Source: Micrococcaceae bacterium
Lineage (GTDB): Bacteria; Actinomycetota; Actinomycetes; Actinomycetales; Micrococcaceae
NCBI GenBank assembly: GCA_013393415.1
Contig: JABXHI010000058.1
Span: 34,353 to 98,352, forward strand
DNA: 64,000 bases
Direction of reading: 5' to 3'
Shown piece after piece: positions 17,532 through 27,853 of the stretch; position 1 is the stretch's first letter; every line of letters starts with the position of its first letter. The position numbers and the translations under genes are program-made. A model generated the notes under the pieces. The model was not told the DNA's origin. It worked only from the letters and a program-made list of their open reading frames with translations, and ran no database searches.

Positions 17532-19013
17532 ATGATTGAACTGAATGCGAACCAGATTGCTCAAGCCACTGGCGGTCGTCTGACATCCACCGTAGATGAG
17601 ATGCTGACCGTGACCTCGGCGGACACCGATTCCCGGAACATTATCCAGGACTCCCTTTTTATCGCTCGGCGTGGTGAAACCACCGACGGTCACAACTTTA
17701 TTGGCTCAGCCAGACAAGCCGGCGCGGCACTTATCCTCGCGGAGCGTGAAACCACCGACGTGGATGGCAACATCGATCCCGCGGTGATCGTTGAAGACTC
17801 CACAACAGCCATGGGAGATCTCGCCCGATATATCGTGGAACAGATCAGGCAGCATTCTGAGACCACGGTCATTGGTATCACCGGTTCCGTTGGCAAGACA
17901 TCCACCAAAGATGCCCTGGCGACACTGCTGGCAACGCAAGGCCCAACCGTCGCACCGCAAGGGTCCTATAACGGTGAAGTGGGTATGCCACTGACCATTT
18001 TTACAGCCGCACTCGACACTCGATACCTCATCGTGGAGATGGGGGCGGATCGCGTTGGTAACATCGCTGACCTCACCAATATTGTGCGACCAGATATTTC
18101 GGTGGTACTGACTGTCGGGACAGCGCACGCCGCATCCTTCGGTTCCGCAGAAAATATCGCTCAAACCAAAGGTGAAATTGTAGAGGCACTGCCCCCGGGT
18201 GGCATTGCAGTGCTCAACGCTGACGACATCCAAGTGGCAAAAATGGTCAACAGAGTCCCCACCGGGGCTTCAACTATCTGGTTCTCAGCAGCTTCCACTG
18301 CCCCCGAACGCGGGCGAGTCGTCTATGCGGCCGGTGCGACCACCACGGAAAATGAAAACCCATACTTCACGCTTCAGTACCGTGCTGAAGATGCCACCGA
18401 AGCCGAACAACGTGGTGTTGGCGTCACAGCCCTACTGATCGGCGAACACCACACCACCAACGTCTTGGCTGCCGCCACCGCGGCTCTCGCCGCCGGCCTT
18501 GAGCTGGAGACCATCGCCAGCATCATGCCCACGGTTGGGGCATCGTCGGCACATCGCATGGCAAGAACCGATCGGTCAGACGGCATCACCATTATTGACG
18601 ACGCCTATAACGCTAACCCGGAATCCATGCGAGCAGGCTTGAAAACGCTCACCATGCTCGGTCGCAACACCGGTCGTCGTACATGGGCAGTCCTTGGTCC
18701 GATGCTCGAACTGGGCGCTCAACACGCTCAAGAACACATCCAACTGGGTGAGGTCGTCGTACGGTTAAATATTGACCAACTCGTCGTAGTGGGAGCCGAA
18801 GCTCGAGCGCTGTATACCGGTGCCATCAACGAAGGTTCCTGGGGCGACGAAGTAGACCACGTATTATCCAATGATGAAGCATTCGACCTGCTCGCCGAAC
18901 GGGCAAGACCAGGCGATATCATTTTCGTCAAAGGTTCCAACGGCACACGACTGTGGGAACTCGCCGACAAACTGACCAGCCAAGACCTGGTGGGCCACAA
19001 GGAGATGCCGTAA
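17532..19013 (+). CDS. murF: UDP-MurNAc-tripeptide:D-Ala-D-Ala ligase
   Basis: 493 residues. The P-loop GITGSVGKTSTKDALATL, ITIIDDAYNANPESM and GPMLELGAQ are MurF signatures. It adds D-Ala-D-Ala to complete the UDP-MurNAc-pentapeptide in the cytoplasm. The ATG lies 21 bp after murE, with a weak Shine-Dalgarno sequence (AAGGT), so coupling to murE translation is likely. The stop codon abuts the GTG of mraY. Confidence 0.95.
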   Translation: MIELNANQIAQATGGRLTSTVDEMLTVTSADTDSRNIIQDSLFIARRGETTDGHNFIGSARQAGAALILAERETTDVDGNIDPAVIVEDSTTAMGDLARYIVEQIRQHSETTVIGITGSVGKTSTKDALATLLATQGPTVAPQGSYNGEVGMPLTIFTAALDTRYLIVEMGADRVGNIADLTNIVRPDISVVLTVGTAHAASFGSAENIAQTKGEIVEALPPGGIAVLNADDIQVAKMVNRVPTGASTIWFSAASTAPERGRVVYAAGATTTENENPYFTLQYRAEDATEAEQRGVGVTALLIGEHHTTNVLAAATAALAAGLELETIASIMPTVGASSAHRMARTDRSDGITIIDDAYNANPESMRAGLKTLTMLGRNTGRRTWAVLGPMLELGAQHAQEHIQLGEVVVRLNIDQLVVVGAEARALYTGAINEGSWGDEVDHVLSNDEAFDLLAERARPGDIIFVKGSNGTRLWELADKLTSQDLVGHKEMP

Positions 19014-20117
19014 GTGATTGGACTACTTTTAGGCGCTGTACTCGGCGTCGTCTTCACGGTTGTGGGAACGCCGCTGTTTATCCGGCTGCTACACAAACGC
19101 GGCTACGGTCAGATCGTCCGAGACGATGGCCCAACGACACACGCAACAAAACGCGGCACCCCCACCATGGGCGGAGTCGTCCTTGTGCTGAACTTTGTGG
19201 TGGTCTATTTTCTCACCCACTGGATCATGACGCTGCTCGAACTGGAAAATTCCGGGGTGACCGTCTCAGCACTCCTGTTGCTGTTTCTCACGGCAGGTAT
19301 GGGACTCATCGGGTTCTTGGACGACTACATCAAGATCTCGAATCAACGATCCTTAGGGCTCACACCAGCGGGCAAAATCATTGGCCAAGGAGCCATTGGC
19401 ATCGCATTTGCTGTACTGGCGCTGAACTTCCCCAATAGCCAAGGAGTCACGCCGGCTTCGACGGCAATCTCGGTATTCCGCGACACATCATGGGATCTGG
19501 CGTTTATGGGCACCACAGTTGGCGCAATTCTCTTCGTGGTGTGGTCCAACCTCATTAGCACTGCGACCACGAACGCGGTGAATCTGACGGACGGTCTCGA
19601 CGGGCTGGCCACCGGTGCGGTGGCCATGGTGGCCGTGGGTTATGTGCTGATCACCCTGTTCCAAAGCAACCAAGCTTGTGATGGTCCTACGAACGCCGGA
19701 GGCTGCTACGAAGTCCGTGACCCGATGGACCTGGCACTGCTCGGATCTATCCTGGCCGGAGTCCTGCTGGGCTTTTTGTGGTGGAACACCGCGCCGGCGA
19801 AAATCTTTATGGGCGATACCGGTTCGCTCGCACTCGGCGGGGCACTTGCCGGTTTCGCCATCTTTTCAAAAACCCAAGTGCTATTGGTCGTGCTCGCTGG
19901 ACTCATGGTCGTCATCGCCGCGTCCGTCATCATCCAGGTGGGATACTTCAAACTGTCCGGCGGCAAGCGCGTCTTTTTGATGGCCCCACTACAGCACCAC
20001 TTTGAACTCAAAGGGTGGGCAGAAGTCACCGTCGTGGTGCGCTTCTGGCTCATCGGGCTGGGCTTCGTAATTGCCGCCCTTGCACTGTTCTACGGCGAAT
20101 GGGTGATCCTGAGATGA
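19014..20117 (+). CDS. mraY: Phospho-MurNAc-pentapeptide transferase
   Basis: 367 residues, about ten membrane segments. It contains GTPTMGGVVL, DDYIKI (second Asp of the DD motif), NAVNLTDGLDGLATG and FMGDTGSLALGG, plus the C-terminal APLQHHFELKGWAE, all diagnostic of MraY. It transfers phospho-MurNAc-pentapeptide to undecaprenyl phosphate, making lipid I. The GTG start follows the murF TAA with no gap; AAGGAG is 9-10 nt upstream inside murF. The stop overlaps the murD start (ATGA). Confidence 0.96.
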   Translation: MIGLLLGAVLGVVFTVVGTPLFIRLLHKRGYGQIVRDDGPTTHATKRGTPTMGGVVLVLNFVVVYFLTHWIMTLLELENSGVTVSALLLLFLTAGMGLIGFLDDYIKISNQRSLGLTPAGKIIGQGAIGIAFAVLALNFPNSQGVTPASTAISVFRDTSWDLAFMGTTVGAILFVVWSNLISTATTNAVNLTDGLDGLATGAVAMVAVGYVLITLFQSNQACDGPTNAGGCYEVRDPMDLALLGSILAGVLLGFLWWNTAPAKIFMGDTGSLALGGALAGFAIFSKTQVLLVVLAGLMVVIAASVIIQVGYFKLSGGKRVFLMAPLQHHFELKGWAEVTVVVRFWLIGLGFVIAALALFYGEWVILR

Positions 20118-21634
20118 ATGTGAACCTAGAAGAACTGACCACCTGGGACGCCGACTGGTCCCAACTCTCCGTTGTAGTCACCGGTATCGGTGTCACGGGA
20201 TTCGCAATAGCGGACACGCTGGCTGAACTCGGCGCTTCAGTGCTGGTCATTGACGGCCTGGAGAACGACCACAACCGTCAAGCAGCAGACACACTCAAAA
20301 TTGTCGGGGTCAAAGACGTGCTACTTGGCGACGAGTTTGTCACCGCACTCCCAGATGCAGCCGCCATCGACAACAAAATTGACCTCGTCATCACCTCGCC
20401 AGGCTGGCGTCCCGATCACCCGGTCCTGCAAGCAGCGCAATCAGCAAACATTCCAATATGGGGCGATATCGAATTTGCGTGGCGAGTTCGTCAACGCGAG
20501 GGAAAACGCACCGCCAAGTGGGTCGTGCTGACCGGCACCAATGGAAAAACCACGGTGGCCACTATGGCCGAGTCTATGGCCCGCGCTCAGGGACTCAACG
20601 CCGTGGCGGTAGGCAACGTCGGCACACCGATATTGGACGCCATCCGGTATCCCGATGGGTTTGATCTGCTCATCGTGGAACTATCCTCCTTTCAGCTGCA
20701 TTGGATCCACAGGATTGAGCCAGAAGCCTCCGTCGTGCTCAATCTTGCAGAAGATCACCTGGATTGGCACGGGGGCTTCGAGAACTACGCAGCCGATAAA
20801 GCAAAAATTTACGAAAACACCCGTATCGCGGCCATCTACAATGATGACGAACCACGAACGATGCGAATGGTTGAAGAGGCCGACGTCATCGAAGGATGCC
20901 GCGCAATCGGCGTGACCACCGACTCGCCACAACGATCAATGGTAGGTGTCGTCGACGACCTGCTCGTGGACAGGGCATTCCACGACCAGCGTGGAACCCA
21001 GGCGCTCGAACTCGCCCAATTCGCCGATATCGGGTCACCGACACCAAAACACACGGTGTTCAATGCTCTGGCAGCAGCCGCCCTGGTGCGCGCCGTCGGA
21101 GTGGAACCGGCGGCAGTACAAGCCGGACTGCGAACATATGAACCCGAGCCGCATCGTATTCAATCCGTTGCACATTTTCACGATGTGCTGTGGGTGGATG
21201 ACTCCAAGGGTACCAACCCGCACGCGACCGATGCTGCACTGGCGACCTATGATCCGATTATTTGGATTGTCGGTGGACTGACCAAAGGCGCTTCCTATGA
21301 AGAGCTGGTGAAAACCCATAAAGATCACTTGAAATCGGTGATCCTCATCGGCACAGATCAAGCCCCGATCGCCATCGCGCTGCAGCGACACGCACCTGAT
21401 GTGCCTGTCCACCGTGACTACCTCCAAGACACTACAGTGGAGGTTGCGAACGGTCCGGCGGTCATGCAATACGTCGTCCGCCTCGCCCATCAGCTCGCTG
21501 ATGCAGGAGACACCGTACTGTTATCCCCGGCAGCGGCATCCATGGACCAGTTTTCGAACTACAACGCCCGCGGCGATGCCTTTACCGAAGCCATTGCCGC
21601 ACTGCTAACAGACATCAACTACCCGGGACACTAA
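20114..21634 (+). CDS. murD: UDP-MurNAc-L-alanine:D-glutamate ligase
   Basis: 506 residues from the ATG at 20114, which overlaps the mraY stop by 4 nt. The frame is open upstream to 20015, but those codons lie inside mraY in another frame and do not resemble MurD. The Rossmann-like N-domain (VVVTGIGVTGFAIADTL), ATP loop (LTGTNGKTTVATM), ILNLAEDHLDWHG-like region and WVDDSKGTNPHAT are MurD signatures. It adds D-Glu to UDP-MurNAc-L-Ala. Confidence 0.95.
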   Translation: MNVNLEELTTWDADWSQLSVVVTGIGVTGFAIADTLAELGASVLVIDGLENDHNRQAADTLKIVGVKDVLLGDEFVTALPDAAAIDNKIDLVITSPGWRPDHPVLQAAQSANIPIWGDIEFAWRVRQREGKRTAKWVVLTGTNGKTTVATMAESMARAQGLNAVAVGNVGTPILDAIRYPDGFDLLIVELSSFQLHWIHRIEPEASVVLNLAEDHLDWHGGFENYAADKAKIYENTRIAAIYNDDEPRTMRMVEEADVIEGCRAIGVTTDSPQRSMVGVVDDLLVDRAFHDQRGTQALELAQFADIGSPTPKHTVFNALAAAALVRAVGVEPAAVQAGLRTYEPEPHRIQSVAHFHDVLWVDDSKGTNPHATDAALATYDPIIWIVGGLTKGASYEELVKTHKDHLKSVILIGTDQAPIAIALQRHAPDVPVHRDYLQDTTVEVANGPAVMQYVVRLAHQLADAGDTVLLSPAAASMDQFSNYNARGDAFTEAIAALLTDINYPGH

Positions 21635-21663
21635 TAACCACCAACGAACACCAGGAGCACGAC

Positions 21664-22881
21664 ATGACCAACGGTCCAACACCGCGTGTAGCTCGTGCCT
21701 GGGATTGGTTGACCGGGGTCCACTCCACCAAGTCGGCGTACTGGCTCATTCTGGGCCCCACCATCGCACTGACGTTTATCGGCGTCGTCATGGTACTGTC
21801 TGCATCATCCGTAGAGTTCATCGGCGGGGCCGGCTCATTTGCTTCCTTGAGCTCTCAGGGTCTCTACGCCATCGTCGGACTCGGGCTATTATTTTGGATG
21901 GGCAAATGGCGGCGAGAAACCTACCACAAACTCGCTGTGATCATGTTGTTGATCTCCATCGTTCTGCTATGTTTAGTCTTCACCCCGCTGGGGGTCGAAG
22001 TGAATGGCAACCGAAACTGGATTCGCCTCGGCGGGTTTTCCTTCCAGCCAGCTGAGGCAGCCAAACTCGCGTTTAGCGTCTGGGCAGCCTACGCACTGAG
22101 TCAAAAACTCAAGACCACCGCATTTGGCAAAAACCTACTCGTGCCCGTGGTTTTCCCATTTGGTCTGCTCGTGGTAGGACTCATCATGGGCGGTCGAGAC
22201 CTCGGCACCGTCTTGATCATGCTGATGATCATCGCAACCATCCTCTATTTGGGTGGTATGCGAACCATCTACCTCGTCGGCACCGCGGTCGTCGGCCTCG
22301 TGGCCGTGGCGGTAGTGACGATGCAATCCGATAACCGCATGATGCGCATCGACGCCTGGATGGGCAACTGCAACCATCCAGCAGATCCGTGCTACCAGTA
22401 TGAGCAAGGCATGTTCGCACTGGCCTCCGGTGGCTGGTTCGGAGTGGGGCTGGGACAATCCCGCCAAAAATGGTCATATATCCCTGAGGCGGGCAACGAC
22501 TTTATCTTTACCGTACTGGGCGAAGAACTGGGCCTGCTAGGCGCACTGCTGGTGATTGGCCTATTCGTGACTCTGGGAATCGGCATGTTCCGAGTTGCCT
22601 ACAACAGCACAGACAACTTTGTTCGGATCTCCACGGGAGCGATCATGACCTGGCTGCTCGGTCAAGCGTTCATGAACATCGCCATGGTCACCGGCATCCT
22701 ACCGGTCATCGGTGTTCCGCTGCCGTTCATCTCCGCCGGCGGTTCGGCGCTACTCATGGCGATCCTTGCCGTCGGGGTGGTGCTGTCCTTTGCGCGACAT
22801 CAAGCCCAAGAAATACACGAGAAAAGTCACGCCTCTGGACCACCGACTGCTAGGAAAGAAAGCGTAGAATCAACACAATGA
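21664..22881 (+). CDS. ftsW: Septal peptidoglycan polymerase FtsW (SEDS family)
   Basis: 405 residues, about ten membrane segments. It has KGLxxxLIG-like VVGLGLLFWMGK, GAKRWI-region equivalent NRNWIRLGGFSFQPAEAAKL, and the C-terminal VIGVPLPFISAGGSALL that marks SEDS glycosyltransferases. FtsW polymerises lipid II at the septum with FtsI. AGGAG lies about 6 nt before the ATG. It ends 4 nt inside murG. Confidence 0.95.
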   Translation: MTNGPTPRVARAWDWLTGVHSTKSAYWLILGPTIALTFIGVVMVLSASSVEFIGGAGSFASLSSQGLYAIVGLGLLFWMGKWRRETYHKLAVIMLLISIVLLCLVFTPLGVEVNGNRNWIRLGGFSFQPAEAAKLAFSVWAAYALSQKLKTTAFGKNLLVPVVFPFGLLVVGLIMGGRDLGTVLIMLMIIATILYLGGMRTIYLVGTAVVGLVAVAVVTMQSDNRMMRIDAWMGNCNHPADPCYQYEQGMFALASGGWFGVGLGQSRQKWSYIPEAGNDFIFTVLGEELGLLGALLVIGLFVTLGIGMFRVAYNSTDNFVRISTGAIMTWLLGQAFMNIAMVTGILPVIGVPLPFISAGGSALLMAILAVGVVLSFARHQAQEIHEKSHASGPPTARKESVESTQ

Positions 22882-23993
22882 ACACCAGTATGAACGTTGT
22901 ATTTACCGGTGGAGGGACAGCCGGTCACGTCTCACCAATGCTTGCAATGGCCGACGCGCTGACGAAACAGTACCGTGACACCGACATCGACGCGGACATC
23001 TTGATGATTGGTACCAATGAAGGCATGGAAGCCGAACTCATCCCAGATGCCGGATACAGCTTTGCCACGGTGCCCAAAGTTCCGATGCCCCGCAGTCTGT
23101 CCAAAGATCTATTCTCAGTCCCTTTCCGACTGAGGAAAGCCATCAAACGGGCCCGCCAACTCTTGCGTGAACACCAAACCCAGGTTGTCGTTGGCGTAGG
23201 CGGTTACGCTGCGACCCCGGTGTACTTGGCGGCGCGAGCTGAAAAAATACCGGTCATCGTTCATGAAGGCAACGTCCGCCCCGGCCTAGCTAATAGGCTT
23301 GCTGCACGTTTTGCCGTTGTCGTAGCCTGCGCATTTGAGGGCACCGTTTTGCCCGGTGCCATCCACGTGGGGATGCCGATGCGTAGCGACATTACCGAGC
23401 TGCCTGTTGGGCCGACCATGAAGTCCGAAGCACGGCTTTCGCTTGGATTAGCTCCGGATAAAACGACGCTGGTGGTGACAGGTGGGTCCTCTGGCGCCCT
23501 GAACCTCAATAACGCAATCGCTGGCTCACTCGATGAGTTACTGGAAACCGGTGCCCAAATTCTCCATCTGACAGGTCGAGAAAAGACCGTCACCGACCAC
23601 CAAGGCAACCGGATAGACAAGCCGGGCTATACCCAGGTCGAATACATCGACGGACTGGCCCGCGTCTACCAAACCGCTGACCTCATTGTCGCCCGTTCGG
23701 GCGCCGGCACTGTTCACGAAATTGCTGCCATCGGTCTCCCGTCGGTATTAGTACCGCTTCCCATCGGCAACGGTGAGCAAGAATATAACGCGGCAGGGCT
23801 GAAAGAAGCCGGCGCCGCAGTGGTGATCCTCGATGACGACTTTACGCCGCAGTGGGTTGCCTCCCGACTACCCGAGTTACTTAGGGATCAGCCGCGCTTG
23901 GAATACATGGCCCAAACCGCGAAAAACTTGGGTATCGATGATGCCGCAGAAACCATGGCCACCATCATTACCGAAACGAAAGTCGCCAGATGA
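22878..23993 (+). CDS. murG: UDP-GlcNAc:lipid I GlcNAc transferase
   Basis: 371 residues. The N-terminal glycine-rich loop GGGTAGHVSPMLAMAD and the second-domain VVTGGSSGALNLNNAI and RSGAGTVHEIAAIGLP are classic MurG motifs. It makes lipid II on the inner face of the membrane. Start and stop both overlap neighbours by 4 nt, showing tight translational coupling with ftsW and murC. Confidence 0.96.
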   Translation: MNTSMNVVFTGGGTAGHVSPMLAMADALTKQYRDTDIDADILMIGTNEGMEAELIPDAGYSFATVPKVPMPRSLSKDLFSVPFRLRKAIKRARQLLREHQTQVVVGVGGYAATPVYLAARAEKIPVIVHEGNVRPGLANRLAARFAVVVACAFEGTVLPGAIHVGMPMRSDITELPVGPTMKSEARLSLGLAPDKTTLVVTGGSSGALNLNNAIAGSLDELLETGAQILHLTGREKTVTDHQGNRIDKPGYTQVEYIDGLARVYQTADLIVARSGAGTVHEIAAIGLPSVLVPLPIGNGEQEYNAAGLKEAGAAVVILDDDFTPQWVASRLPELLRDQPRLEYMAQTAKNLGIDDAAETMATIITETKVAR

Positions 23994-25495
23994 GCAACGA
24001 CACAGCAATTCCTGCACTCAAAGACATTCGCCATGCGCACTTTCTGGGTATCGGCGGCGTAGGTGTCTCAGGCATCGCACGCATCATGGCGGCACGCGGT
24101 ATTACCGTCACCGGCACCGACGCCAAAGACTTACCCGTCATGGAACAACTGAGGACCGCCGGAGCGACCGTCTACGTTGGCTACGCGGCAGACAATATCG
24201 CCCGCGCAACAGCAGACACCGGCCAGCTGATCGACGTGGTCATTGCTTCCACGGTCGCCGGTCCCGACAACCCGGAACGACAAGCAGCCGAGGCTCAGGG
24301 CATCCCCGTCTACCACCGATCTCAAGGGTTGGCAGCCGCTATGGACGGCAAAAAAGTGCTCACGGTGGCGGGCACACATGGCAAGACCACGACTTCATCG
24401 ATGGCAGCGGTCACATTCGACCATGCAGGTTTCCAACCCTCCTATGCCGTGGGAGCCGCGATCGCCAACTTGGGGACGAACGCCGATCACGGGGCAGGGG
24501 AGTGGTTCATTGCCGAAGCCGATGAATCCGACGGTTCGTTGCTGAACTACACCCCTGACATCTCGATTGTCACCAACATAGAGGCCGATCACTTAGATTA
24601 TTACGGTACAGAAGCTGCCGTACACCAGGTCTTTACTGACTACGCGGCCCAAATTCGTCCCGGTGGCGCCCTGATCATCTGCGCCGACGATAGCGGTGCA
24701 GATGCCTTAGGGGAACGCTACCGGGACGCTGCAAGCGATGTTGGGCCGAGTATCTACACATATGGTTTGGCCAACAGCCTGCAACCTGCCCACGTCGCCA
24801 CAACGCATCAGCACCACCTCGATGTGATGATCACCGACATCCAACCAGATACCACCGGTGCAGGACAGCAGGTCACCTACAAGTTCGCAGACGGTAGCTA
24901 TCAGGTAGTGTCGCTGAAAACTCCCGGCGCACACAATGCCCTCAACGCGGCAGGTGTGCTGTTAGCCGCCGTGATCGCGGGGATCCCGAGCGAAGATGCC
25001 GCACGCGGGCTCGGAGCCTTTACAGGCTCGGCACGACGTTTCGAGTATCACGGGATGCATGACGACATCCGCGTTTATGACGATTACGCGCATCACCCGA
25101 CTGAAGTCCACGCAGCGATTGACGCGGCGCACACCATGGCCGCTGGCCATAAGGTGCACGTTATTTTTCAGCCGCACCTATACTCGCGGACCAGAGACTT
25201 CGCTGGTGAATTCGCGGCCGCGTTATCCGAAGCCTCTACGGTTCGAGTGCTTGAAATCTATCGCGCAAGAGAGATCCCAATAGAGGGCGTGACAGCCGAA
25301 TTGATCACCACCCAACTGTCAGATGCACTAACCGGGCGATACCCGCACGCGTCACAGGTTGCCTCCCGGGACGAGGCCGTAGCCTCTGTGGTGCAGGCGG
25401 CGACCCCGGGCGACATCATCTTGACCCTTGGGGCGGGTGACGTCAACCAGCTCATCGACGACGTCCTGACCGGACTGACACAACACAACGACTAG
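23990..25495 (+). CDS. murC: UDP-MurNAc:L-alanine ligase
   Basis: 501 residues. It contains AHFLGIGGVGVSGIARIM, the ATP loop VAGTHGKTTTSSM, EADESDGSLLNYTP and VYDDYAHHPTEVHA, all MurC signatures. It attaches the first amino acid to UDP-MurNAc. Its place after murG and before ftsQ is the standard actinobacterial order. Confidence 0.96.
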   Translation: MSNDTAIPALKDIRHAHFLGIGGVGVSGIARIMAARGITVTGTDAKDLPVMEQLRTAGATVYVGYAADNIARATADTGQLIDVVIASTVAGPDNPERQAAEAQGIPVYHRSQGLAAAMDGKKVLTVAGTHGKTTTSSMAAVTFDHAGFQPSYAVGAAIANLGTNADHGAGEWFIAEADESDGSLLNYTPDISIVTNIEADHLDYYGTEAAVHQVFTDYAAQIRPGGALIICADDSGADALGERYRDAASDVGPSIYTYGLANSLQPAHVATTHQHHLDVMITDIQPDTTGAGQQVTYKFADGSYQVVSLKTPGAHNALNAAGVLLAAVIAGIPSEDAARGLGAFTGSARRFEYHGMHDDIRVYDDYAHHPTEVHAAIDAAHTMAAGHKVHVIFQPHLYSRTRDFAGEFAAALSEASTVRVLEIYRAREIPIEGVTAELITTQLSDALTGRYPHASQVASRDEAVASVVQAATPGDIILTLGAGDVNQLIDDVLTGLTQHND

Positions 25496-25500
25496 CGCCT

Positions 25501-26526
25501 ATGCCCACAAACACGCCGGATGACCACGATAATCAAGACAAGGTCGCCAAAAAATTCCCCGGTCTTGCGGAAAAGAAGCCGGTGAAGTCCATTTCGGTCG
25601 AGCGCCCTGTCGACTCTGACGAAAAAACCGTCACCGAAACCAACCTGGACGCGGACTCTAACAGCGGTGAGACGTCGTTGGCTGCAGAATTGAGGACGAA
25701 AAGCAAGCCGGTAGCGCCGTCCAAACACCAACCGAACAAAGCGGCCAAAGCGTCTGACGCACCAACCCAAGAGCGCACCGAACCTGACGACACGGTCTTG
25801 GAACTGCCACCGAGTCCAGAGCAGCGCAAAGCCAAACGTCGACGAACAATCTGGATCAGCATCGTCTCGGCGGCCGTGTTGGTAATCGGTGGCTGGGCGC
25901 TACTGTTCTTTTCGCCTATTCTGGCCATCGACGAAATCCAGCACGAAGGACTCGACCTCGTGACTCAAACTGAGGCGGAAGAGCGAACGGCCGAACTCGA
26001 GGGACGACCGCTGCCACAGGTAGGGGAAGGCACCGTGACCGAACTGTTCGAAAGCAATCCGGCTGTCGATGATGTGACTCTGCGAGCCGAACCACCAAGC
26101 GGTTTGGTAGTCATCGTCAACGAGTACACCCCAATTGCCATGAGTCCACGAGAAAAAGGATACGTGGTCTTCTCGGAAGATGGTACCGAGCTGGCAGAAA
26201 TCACATCGCAGAAGGCTCAGGAATTTGAGCTACCGGTTGTGGCCTCTGCTGCGGATGTTGCCGACGAGGAAGTCTTTAATACGATCACAGAAGTGTTGGG
26301 GTCATTGCCTGAAGACTTACGTGACCAAGTGCGCGCAGCGTCCGGGTCATCAATCGATTCAATCGAATTGGAACTCACTTCTGGGCGTACCGTCATGTGG
26401 GGAAATAGCGAAGAAGCTGAACAGAAGGTCAATGTGCTGCAGGCATTGTTGGGACTCGACGACGAGCAGTCTGCCGAAATCTCAGAATATGATGTTTCTG
26501 CCCCGGATTTCCCCGTCACACGTTGA
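25501..26526 (+). CDS. ftsQ: Cell-division protein FtsQ (POTRA domain)
   Basis: 341 residues: an acidic/Lys-rich cytoplasmic tail of about 115 residues, one membrane segment (about 118-138, IWISIVSAAVLVIGGWALLF), then a POTRA domain (AIDEIQHEGLDLVT...VTLRAEPPSGLVVIVNEYTPIA) and a beta domain. FtsQ links FtsL/FtsB with the septal synthases. It begins 5 bp after murC with little Shine-Dalgarno signal. The long N-terminal tail is common in actinobacteria. Confidence 0.92.
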   Translation: MPTNTPDDHDNQDKVAKKFPGLAEKKPVKSISVERPVDSDEKTVTETNLDADSNSGETSLAAELRTKSKPVAPSKHQPNKAAKASDAPTQERTEPDDTVLELPPSPEQRKAKRRRTIWISIVSAAVLVIGGWALLFFSPILAIDEIQHEGLDLVTQTEAEERTAELEGRPLPQVGEGTVTELFESNPAVDDVTLRAEPPSGLVVIVNEYTPIAMSPREKGYVVFSEDGTELAEITSQKAQEFELPVVASAADVADEEVFNTITEVLGSLPEDLRDQVRAASGSSIDSIELELTSGRTVMWGNSEEAEQKVNVLQALLGLDDEQSAEISEYDVSAPDFPVTR

Positions 26527-26674
26527 TTCCGGGCAGTATTTTCAAGGTATCGGGCCGACACACTGCTTGGGGTCATTGCCCAGTGGTGAGTGTGGGCATA
26601 TCGTGTGCTAATGAAGGAAACTTGGACGCAGCTGGAACTTCGTCCCACCACGAACGCAGAATAGGGATCATATC
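26527..26674 (+). other. Gap upstream of ftsZ
   Basis: 148 bp between ftsQ and ftsZ. It is the largest gap between ftsI and pgeF and probably carries an ftsZ promoter; TGTGCTAAT near 26604 resembles an extended -10, but no clear -35 pairs with it. Confidence 0.3.
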
Positions 26675-27853
26675 GTGAGCTCACCCCAGAACTACCTGGC
26701 CGTCATCAAAGTTGTTGGTGTCGGCGGCGGCGGCGTGAACGCTGTCAACCGAATGATCGATGTCGGATTGCGCGGCGTTGAATTTATTGCCATCAACACC
26801 GACGCCCAAGCCCTGCTGATGTCATCTGCTGAAGTCAAACTTGACGTCGGTCGCGATTTGACCCGTGGTCTCGGCGCAGGTGCCGATCCGGAAGTCGGCC
26901 GCCAAGCCGCAGAAGATCACGTCGAAGAAATCGAGGCCGCGCTCAAAGGCGCCGACATGGTCTTCGTGACCGCAGGGGAAGGCGGCGGAACCGGAACCGG
27001 CGCTGCACCCGTTGTGGCTCGCGTTGCACGCTCCCTCGGAGCATTGACTATCGGTGTCGTGACCCGTCCGTTCACATTCGAAGGTCGTCGTCGTGCGACA
27101 AACGCCGAAACCGGTATCGAATCGTTGCGCGATGAAGTCGATACGCTGATCGTCATCCCGAATGATCGCCTGCTGTCGATTTCGGATCGCACCATTTCCA
27201 TTATGGAAGCGTTCGAAGAGGCCGACAAAGTCTTACTGTCGGGTGTGCAAGGTATCACCGACCTCATCACCACTGCCGGACTGATTAACCTGGACTTCGC
27301 GGACGTGAAGTCTGTCATGCAGGGAGCTGGCTCCGCGCTCATGGGGCTCGGTGCCGCACAGGGCGAAAACCGTGCCGTCGAAGCTACTGAAGCCGCTATT
27401 GCTTCACCACTGCTGGAAGCCTCCATCGACGGCGCACACGGCGTACTGCTCTCTATTCAGGGCGGGACAGATATGGGACTCTTCGAAATAAACGAAGCAG
27501 CCCGGATGGTCCAAGAAGTCGCGCACCCAGAAGCCAACATCATCTTCGGTGCGGTCATCTCTGACAATCTTGGTGACGAAGTTCGCGTCACTGTGATCGC
27601 TGCAGGCTTCGACGACCCAGTCAACGGCGGGCAGAACGGTTCTGCCACCCAGGTTGCCGCACCAGTTGCACCGGTTGCTTCGATTAGCCCCGTGAGTGCC
27701 CCAGAAGAGTCAGAGGACATACCAGCCTCAGTAGACTCAGCTGACAGCCCCAAAGATGACGAGGACCGCCAAAACGTGGAGCCCCTCCCAACAGTTGTCG
27801 AATCCACCAAAAAGGGCAACGACGACCTCGATGTGCCAGACTTCCTCAAATAA
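26675..27853 (+). CDS. ftsZ: Cell-division GTPase FtsZ
   Basis: 392 residues. The nucleotide-binding loop ([15 protein letters not shown]), the tubulin signature [15 protein letters not shown], and the T7-loop region NLDFADVK are present. A variable Pro/Ser/Glu linker leads to the conserved C-terminal peptide [10 protein letters not shown], which binds partners such as SepF and FtsW. It polymerises into the Z ring. The start is GTG at 26675 with AGGGA about 9 nt upstream. Confidence 0.98.
   Translation: MSSPQNYLAVIKVVGVGGGGVNAVNRMIDVGLRGVEFIAINTDAQALLMSSAEVKLDVGRDLTRGLGAGADPEVGRQAAEDHVEEIEAALKGADMVFVTAGEGGGTGTGAAPVVARVARSLGALTIGVVTRPFTFEGRRRATNAETGIESLRDEVDTLIVIPNDRLLSISDRTISIMEAFEEADKVLLSGVQGITDLITTAGLINLDFADVKSVMQGAGSALMGLGAAQGENRAVEATEAAIASPLLEASIDGAHGVLLSIQGGTDMGLFEINEAARMVQEVAHPEANIIFGAVISDNLGDEVRVTVIAAGFDDPVNGGQNGSATQVAAPVAPVASISPVSAPEESEDIPASVDSADSPKDDEDRQNVEPLPTVVESTKKGNDDLDVPDFLK

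Noticed and set aside
20015..20113. Longer N-terminus for MurD
   Set aside because: These codons lie inside mraY in another frame and encode Arg-rich sequence unlike MurD; the ATG at 20114 overlaps the mraY stop in the common ATGA manner.
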